Assembly (NCBI RefSeq): GCF_000003815.2
Contig: NC_049982.1
Span: 3,842,542-3,906,541 of the forward strand
Source of the DNA: Branchiostoma floridae
Taxonomy: Eukaryota; Chordata; Leptocardii; Amphioxiformes; Branchiostomatidae
Length of the DNA stretch: 64,000 bases
Direction: 5' to 3'
In this document: piece by piece, positions 36,401 to 45,400 of the stretch
Layout: each line of letters starts with the position of its first letter
Position numbering within the stretch: the first letter of the stretch is position 1
Program-made: the position numbers and the translations under genes
The notes under the pieces: generated by a model
The model's input: the letters and a program-made list of their open reading frames with translations, nothing else
Databases searched by the model: none
What the model was told of the DNA's origin: nothing

Positions 36401-39400
36401 TGGACTGGAGTACAATCTGCAGGGATGGGAAACAACAACAACAGTTAATCACACTCATGGACAGGGCATTGTAGTCTCTGGACTGGAGTACAATCTGGAG
36501 GGATGGGAAACAACAACAGTTAATCACACTCATGGACAGGGCATTGTAGTCTCTGGACTGGAGTACAATCTGCAGGGATGGGAAACAACAACAGTTACAA
36601 TCACACTCATGGACAGGGCATTGTAGTCTCTGGACTGGAGTACAATCTGGAGGGATGGGAAACAACAACAGTTAATCACACTCATGGACAGGGCATTGTA
36701 GTCTCTGGACTGGAGTACAATCTGCAGGGATGGGAAACAACAACAGTTACAATCACACTCATGGACAGGGCATTGTAGTCTCTGGACTGGAGTACAATCT
36801 GCAGGGAGGGAAACAACAACAGTTACAATCACACTCATGGACAGGGCATTGTAGTCTCTGGACTGGAGTACAATCTGCAGGGATAAAAAAAAAACAGTTA
36901 TACAATCACTCATGGACAGGGAATTTATAGTCCATGGACTGGAGTACAATCTAGATATACAAGAAATGAAGAAATACATGATTTCTTTTCTACTGATTTT
37001 CTTTGGGCTTTAATATCCTTTAATGTAAAAAAGACTCTGAAAATGCAATTTAACTTTGATATCTTCCGCTAGTACACCTTGTTATGTAATCTTGTTATGT
37101 TAATTTCTTGTTATTGTAACTTAAAATTTGAGAAAAGTACGTCCAAATGATGCCATAATGCATGCCTGGCTAAAAGCCTGCACTACATACCTTATGTTCC
37201 AGCAGTATGTACATCAACACTTTCAGGCAGATCTCCACCCCTAGCACTACATACCTTATGTTCCAGTAGTACGAACATCAGCACTTTCAGGCAGTGCAAC
37301 ACTAGCCCTGCTGTTCCACTATAACATACCTCATGTTCCAGTAGTTCGCACATCAGCACTTTCAGGCAGTGCAACACTAGCTGCTGTTCCTGTACGTACC
37401 TCATGTTCCAGCAGTATGCAGGTCAGCACTTTCAGGCAGGTCCCCAGCCCTCCTACAAAGTACCTTATGTTCCAGTAGTAAAAAATCTTGAAGTTGATAC
37501 ATATTAAAATCTTTGACTACTTCTAATATCACTAAGTACCTTATGTTCCAGCAGTATGCAGGTCAGCACTTTCAGGCAGGTCTCCACCCCTAGCAGCTCC
37601 AGGGGGAGGTGCATGGGGAAGTCCGCCAGGCAGAACCGGTGCGCGTCGGGCAGGGCAAAGGTCATGGGCGCCTGCATCTCCGTCGGGAGGATGGAGACCT
37701 GAAGAACAAGAACAAAGTTATACTTCAGGAACTGGAGATGTGTTTGAAAATTTGTATTTTCTGAGAAGTATCGTGGAGTGAAATTTGTTATCTCCAAGCA
37801 CAGTAGGGTCATTTTCCCTGGATGATTTTAAAGAGCACTTGCAGACAGATGTGCAAAAGCTAGGAGAGGATGGACACTTGAAGAGCAAGCCACAAAACAA
37901 ACACGTAAATTTATCCCACATTCCTAACAGCCATTGTGGTCATAGGATAGCCGATCAGCACCAAGGAGGGCTACAAATAGCAGCATATATTGGTGTTATA
38001 CCCCCTACATTGATACAGAAGCTTGGGTGTAACGCCAAAGGGTGGTTTTACCCGCTATATTGATACAGAAACTGGTGTGTTATTACGAAGGGTGGTTATA
38101 CCAGCTATATATAATATTTTATACATAAAGATACAGAATATACAGATACCTCCACGCGTGTCTTCCCCGGGATGCACACCGGCGCGCTGAGAAGTCGGCA
38201 TATCCAGGTCTCCAGCTCTCGAACGTCGTGCGTCACCAGGCTGGCTTTGTCGTCCGTTCTGTTACCCGTTAGGACGCCCCAGACAGAATTTCTGCACGGG
38301 AGGGGAGAGAAAAAAATCAGCCGTCTAATATGCAAAGTTGTAACCTCCCACTCTAATCTCTTTGGTTACCCTTAAAGAATTTCTGCACAGGAAGAGAGAG
38401 AAAACAAATCAGTACTCTAAAATGTTAAGTTGTATACCCGGTAACCCGCACTGACATATTATCAGTTAGCCTTTATTACGCCCCAGACAGAATTTCTGCA
38501 CAGGCAGAGAGAGTAAAAATCAGTACTCTAAAATGCAAAGTATGCTTAGCAGTGCATCATACCGGGGGATGTTGCAATACAGATGGCTTTAGACAGAGTA
38601 TCAAAATACATTGTGTATATGTGACCTGGCAAATAGTAATGAATAAAGGTTAATACAATAACTATAATAGATTTATCACAGCCCTGTTATATCTAATCAT
38701 TATGATTGTGGAATTTCTTCAGCACAGTACAATGAAATTTTTTGTATGCCAAAGAGAAACCAAAAATAGTATTTCAATCAGTCTTAACACAACAAATCAG
38801 GATCTCTAGAGGATACTATCTAATTAGGATCACAGATTGAATTATGCATTAAAGAAATTAGTATTTCTGGACCATATTCTATATGATATCCTCAACTGGC
38901 CTCTTTTTATAAAAAAAAAGCTTGGTAAGTCACAAATCATATAGAAAAACTCATAAATGGGAGGAGCATTTTAATCTATACTATCTTTATGGGAAGAAAG
39001 AGGCCCCAATCATACACATTTAAGTTGTGTGCAGTCTAATGCCATTGGTTGTCCAATAGGATTTGTTGTCCATAATACATCAAGGTCAAAGTGGCAATGT
39101 GTTACAGCAGACCAGGGCTCTAGCCAGCGCCCGTTTTTCCGTCAATTCACGGAAATTTGCTGCATGGCACAGAAAAATTTTAAAACCAATCCGCCAACCT
39201 TGATGGACAAAAATCCTTGGTGGAAGCTACAGGCGGCTTGGGGATGCCGTCCATGGCCGTAAAAGCCACACACTATTTGTTTTGCTATTGTCATGATTGT
39301 TGACGAAGTGTGTCCGTGCCCTTTTGCATACAATAATCTTATTTTAAAAAAACGTTTTTCAAGGTCTCAGTTCAGTCTCTCTATCTCCTGTAATAATGTT

Positions 39401-42400
39401 TTCACGGTTTTCGCGACAATGGGAATTGGCTGACGGAAAAAAATGTTGAGCTGGCTAGAGCCCTGCAGCAGACTGTCCCAGAAGGAGGCTAAATTTGTAA
39501 CTGACCATGTCTGATGTGTGTATCCATAAAACAGCCTTTATGGCCATTAAGGTAACTGCTGGAGTGGATATCTACAGAGCCATTACACCCCGACGTGCGT
39601 GGGGCAGCGCAATCATTCTTCCGCTGACGGCAACAGTGATACGTAAGGTCATAGTAAGGGCATTACAAAATTTGGGTTCCATTTCAGATCCATTAGCTCT
39701 GAGCAGTGAGGTTTTGCTGTCATTCTACTCCATCTTTTGTCATTCTACTCCGTAAATTGTGCACGTAAATTTTTTTTTTCTGTGAATCTTGATTTTCAAA
39801 TTAGGTGTACCTTTGTGAACCTATTGAAAAAAACATTTTAAGAAGTGTAAGAAAAACCAAACTGGAGTGAATAAAAACTGTCCTCTTGGCACATCATTCA
39901 GAAGGTATTACTAGTATTAGAGAGGTTGAAGTCAGGACAGTGTTGTTTGCCAAGTAGACCACGGGGCTTAGCAGTTACAAGGTTCCCTGGCAAAACTGAG
40001 ACATCATACGATCTATTAAGGAATGCTGGGTTCTGTAAATGATTGATAAGGCATGATCTGATTATCAATAGCTATAGCAATCACTAGTAGAAATATTATA
40101 GATTAAATCCTACTGATTTGTTCTAAAAAAAAAATAGGCAAAAACACCAGTCTGTTTTTGTTGAAGTTCATTGCTAAAATACAATGTCATGTAAAGGCCT
40201 AGGAAAGTGAGATCTCCAAAACAATTTCCAGGTCTATCAAACTGAGTCCTTCACCATACCAACATGTATACAGCACAGCCAAGTCATCATCAAATTTAGT
40301 GCAAAATCAGATTAGATACACCCAATCAAAGATTTCATGCTTATCTATCAAACCCAATATCTTAACTTCTCAGCCTTAAGTTAAGTGTTTGCCACTTGAG
40401 ACCAACATCACAACGCAGCAGTTGCCATCCTAATGGCCATTTTGGTCTTTCAAGCATGCCTGACTGCATGGCTCGTTCAAAAAGTTCAAAACATGTGGAT
40501 CAAGTTTCTCTGTCGCAGTTTGCAAAACTCAGTGGCCATGCAGAAAGTCTAAAGCAATGACCATGAATAACCATGGAGAAAATGCAAGTGGGCTGCAAGC
40601 ATTCACTGAAGAGTTTCACCAAAGAAACATAATATTGCAAGGCGGAGACCATTTGTCTTCTTCCAATGCCTTTATCACCCCAACCTGAGTCAGGTACACA
40701 TTTCTACACCTGTGTGGAGTGAGGAAAGTCATGTTAAGCGTCTTTTCTGAGGGCAACAATATTGGGGGCATGTCAGGGGATTCAAACCAGGAGCTCTGAG
40801 TTCTGGGCCAAACACACAAACATGAGGAAGAAGACAGCAGAATTCTAAGGGAAGCTGTTGAGCAATGTCACGTTCAACCAAGGAGGTTGATTCTTTCGGT
40901 TCAACAGAAGACCTAAAATTACATGGAATTGCATAAAATTTATAAAACATGTCACGTGGCAGAACAATGTTTTTAGATTAGAAATCAATAATTTATCACA
41001 GATTGGTCTGAGTTTTCACAATGTTTTGCTTTGGATCTGTATGCCATCTCTGACCAAGCACTGGTACTCTAGATCAAGGCAGCATTAATGGCTAAATGTA
41101 CAAAGATCTTCAGATGCCCTTGAAGTCATCAGATAACTGTTACTACATTTTTCACCTGTCAAACAGAGACCCAATAGACCACAGATTACATGGGTGATAT
41201 AGCTGCATAAAAGGTTTTGGCTATATTCTGGTAAATACATTGTATGTATGACGAAGATCAGAAGCTGATTGTAGATTCAGTCATGGCTTGTATCAGAAAA
41301 TGAAAGAAGTATAATCATAGTAAAGAATAAGTCACAGATTGATAAATTCTATGAAAAAAAGAACAATCAAGCAACTTTACTTTCAAATGTGTAGCTCATA
41401 CTTGATATCTCATAGCCTGTCCCAACCTCTGTAGTGACTGCTGGCTCAATACTTTTACTTGATATCAAAGGCTAGATATCACACACAGTTTTCATTTGCA
41501 ATTACCCCATTTCCACCACACACTCCAGGGCTCGAAATACGCTTTTCTGCATGCCTGCACTGGTGCAGGTAACACTGAAATTTACCTGCACCAGACAAAT
41601 TTTACCTACACCGCTCTGAATGTTGCATGGATTATGCTAAAATTGTTCAGGAACCATTGCTATCTTTTTTATATTTCATAAGTGGTAACAGCCAATGCAG
41701 CTAATAACAATCCACATACACTAATACATCATATGATATTTATGTATAAAACCCAGTACATAAACTAGTGCAGGTTAGATGCAGGTAGACACCAGAAATA
41801 CCTGCACAGCTCCAATTTTACCTGCACTAACCTGCAGATGCAGGTGGTATTTCAAGCCCTGCACTCATTACAATGTAATTCTCAGGAAACCATATTTGGC
41901 AGCTCACTCAGAGCCAGTGTTCTCCGACTCGCCCTACAGAGCTGCCTCGACCTTTGATTGATTACAATTAAAAGATTGGGGATTTACAAATGAGGAATGA
42001 CATGGATTTCGCCTGGCACTGGCTGCCAGCTTTAGTACCCAGATCAAACTGGATGGAGCAACAGTTGATTAAGTCCCACACCCACAGCTGGGGCAGTCTG
42101 CATTACTGTTCCGCACACGTACAGGGACTTATGTGCTGATCATGAAGAGCGTGTGCATGGGGGGTCCTGGCAACGCTTTATGCTAAATTTGGGATGGCTC
42201 ACTACGCTTTACGTTAAATTCACGAAGGCTACCAACGCTTTACACTTCATCCCCACTATGAAATACGAGAAATAAGATAGCTTCCCTACCTACAAATTAC
42301 GGGAAATTAAAAAGGCCTGCCTACGCCTTACGGAAAAGAGCATGCAGACCCTCCATGAGGCGAGGTGCAACTGGCTACAGCCCTGAGGACTGTGTGTGAT

Positions 42401-45400
42401 AAATCACCCGGAAGGAAAAATATTTGGCAAAGCAATTTGTAGCCAAATATACAAGACATACAATAGGTCGATATTGTGGGCAGGAGCATAGCAGTTTACT
42501 GTAAACTCTTAAAAGTCAAAACAGCAAGTTTTCCCCACTGTAGCCTGTATCTGTATCTGTACGGCAGGTATACATTGTAACTACTCTTAGGCACAACACA
42601 TCTCCAGCTTGTCATCTGATATGTACTGTAAATGCATTTAAGTTTGCAGGGATTTAATTTCGCGTTAGCAGGAAAGTGTTCGTAGTGGTTTTAAGTTCGC
42701 GGTATAAGTGCCATACATGGTAGTCACATGCAGTAATGGAAAAATGTTTGCGGTGGTTTTAAGTTTGTGGTAAGAGTACTAAGACTGCCTCGCGAAAACC
42801 ACAAACATAAAACCACCGCAAACATTTCTGCATTTACAGTACTGTAAATGCAGAAACTTTAACGGTTGATTAATGTTTGCGAATTTTGCGGTGTCTGCTT
42901 CATCGCGAAATTAAGACCACCGCGAACATTTTTCGTTGGCTGTAACAGACTACAGTGCATGATGCTACCCCGAACTTAAAACCAGCGCGAAAAGTCTTTT
43001 TTTCCCACTCCCGTGAATTAAATCCCCGCGAACTTAAACGCATTTACAGTATCATGATAATTTTCAGTCCATTTGAATACTGCAGATTGCCTCATGTTTA
43101 CTAGAAGTTGAAGAGCACTTCTCACCACTACTTACAATACAACATATGTACATGTTCGTAGTTGGAATAGTGCCAAGATCTTATGTACGATGCAATTTGT
43201 ACCGGCACATTTGGCTCGGTGATTTTACCAACAAAGCTGCATCGACCAAATTAACAAAATGTAATATCCTCAAGTCGAAACTAAAACTTAAAAGCTAATG
43301 ATTTTTCCAAGACCCTGGCTGGAGTAAGGTGTAACTGTTTTCGTATATTAGGCCCTGTGACACACCCAAGAAGCAATTAGTCATCAAATTTGCAAGACAT
43401 GATATAATGAAATTAATCAATATGATAATGGTATTGCCAAGGTTATTGCACAGTTGCATCTATTTTCTTTGCATACATTTGGCCAGGGGACACAACCAAG
43501 ACACATGCCATTAAATTAGTATTATTGACTAAAGGTGAAATGAACCAATATCATAACGATATTGCGGGCAAATTCTTATTCACGATTTAAATTTACTGGT
43601 CATTTGACAGTAATAATACTACAGGCAGTATCAAACAAGCCAATAGGTAAAGTCATGCATATATTTTGCCTTTTTTTTTTGAAAGGGGAATTCTTGAAGG
43701 GTCATATATTATGATTGCCCTCTACAACTAAAAAACAAAATACATGTAATATAAGTCAGGTGGCCTGATTAAGTAAAAGGCGAACATTTACCCTATAATT
43801 CTGATAGTGGTCTTACAGATATCGTACCATACACATGAAGGCCTGCACTGTGTCAAGTTGCCAAAATACACTTAGGGGAAAGGATATCTGTGAATTTCTG
43901 AGGATTATCTCGAACTGGTCACTTGTCTGACAGCATTTTCAGAATAGCGGCAAGATAAGGCAGCACTATTTAGTATATCATGTAACAAAGGTTACTCATG
44001 TTCCTAAGGAGGACTAATGTTGAAAATAGACATACACAGCAAATCTCTAAAAGTCTCAAACATGTCAGGTTTTTGTCAATATTTTTCACAATTTTTCCTG
44101 AGAGCTTTCTGCCATTCTGAACATAATTGCTTATCATGTTGCACTTACCCTGAAGCACAAACACAACACACACATTGTAGCACAAGGCCTAGGGAAAAGT
44201 TTCCTGTTTCAGCCCTTAGGGTAAGTGGGAATGATTTTTTTTCTAGTAATTTTTTTAGGCTGGCCAAAACTCTCAGTAATACATCTTACAATACAGCAAA
44301 GTTAACTGAAATGGATGAGGACAGTTGTCTTGAAATGTCAAACTTAAACTTGGATTCAATTGTTACATTTATCCTTCATTAGAATAGATAGAACAAGCAG
44401 TGTTTTTACTTCAATAGGACGCAGGCTGAATAATAATTCTTAGTGGAAGCTACATGACTCCACTGCCCACCCCAAAAAAAAGTCTAGGGTTGGCAGGTTT
44501 TCTACGATAGGTAGGGAAACAGGAAACACAGCATTTTGTTTCCTAGGCCCAAGGCTTATGTTATGTTATAAAACACATTCCTCACCTAAACGTCCCCTTG
44601 GCTGCTCCCACTTTCTTCCCCCCAGTCCTCTGATTGCAGGCGTCGATCAGTCTCTTCAGGATAAACAGGCATTCCCGGAAGGTGGAGAAGAAGGGGTGGT
44701 GGCTGACGATGCACAGGGACGTGAGCGTGTTGTTCCTCACGCGGCCCTGCTTCCGTCTCCGCCTGTGCGTCTGGGGCTCCAACCCCTCGTCGTCCCCGTC
44801 TATGGACTCAGTTCTGGGTTTCTGTAGCGTCTGTGGTTGCTCGCCGGCTGAGCCCCGCCCGCCGTGATCGGTCGAGTTTCTTTTCTCGAACGGGCGGTAG
44901 AAGTTCACGCACATTCCGAACCTGACGCGGTTAGAGTCCTTCTCAGTGAGGGAGAAGACGAAAGAGTTGTCCTCCCGAAGGGAAACGCGCTTCACGCCGG
45001 CGCTAATGCAACCCTCGGGCTGGCAGAAGAACACAACGTCCGGGGGGAGGGGAAAGTCTTCATGGTCCTCCACTGGGTACCTGGGGAGTCAGGACACAAT
45101 TATAGTACAATGTTAAGCTTTATGAAAATTCATATAATAATTGTGTCATATTAATATCATTGAAGCTCATCTGTGTTGGTAGTAATCATAGTATAATGCT
45201 GAACTTTCTCCCAACACAAAGGTACACACGGATCGAATTTTCCACAACCTCTGTCGCCTTCTTCAGGATCAATACTGATGACCAATCACTTCAGAACATA
45301 AACTCGCGAGAGTTACAGACGTGTGGTTGTTGAGAATTGTCCATGCGTACTTTTGTGTTAGAAGAAAGTTCAGCATTGTGATTATTCCCAACATGAGCTT

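Larger units (their letters stand above)
38540..44585. other. 6-kb MADD intron 3, repeat-rich
   Basis: Contains the hAT MITE at 39113, a family B SINE at 40640, a CAGGG-ended MITE at 41526 and the paired TACTGTA MITEs at 42624-43051. The stretch 43052-44580 has no recognisable element. No exon was seen. Confidence 0.5.

Noticed and set aside
36129-36979. Long open frames with [14 protein letters not shown] repeats as an independent gene
   Set aside because: Same reason: exon 6 array, not a separate protein, although alternative acceptors are possible.
44558-45154. Three plus-strand open frames of 77-96 codons
   Set aside because: Antisense shadows of the GC-rich uDENN exon 3.
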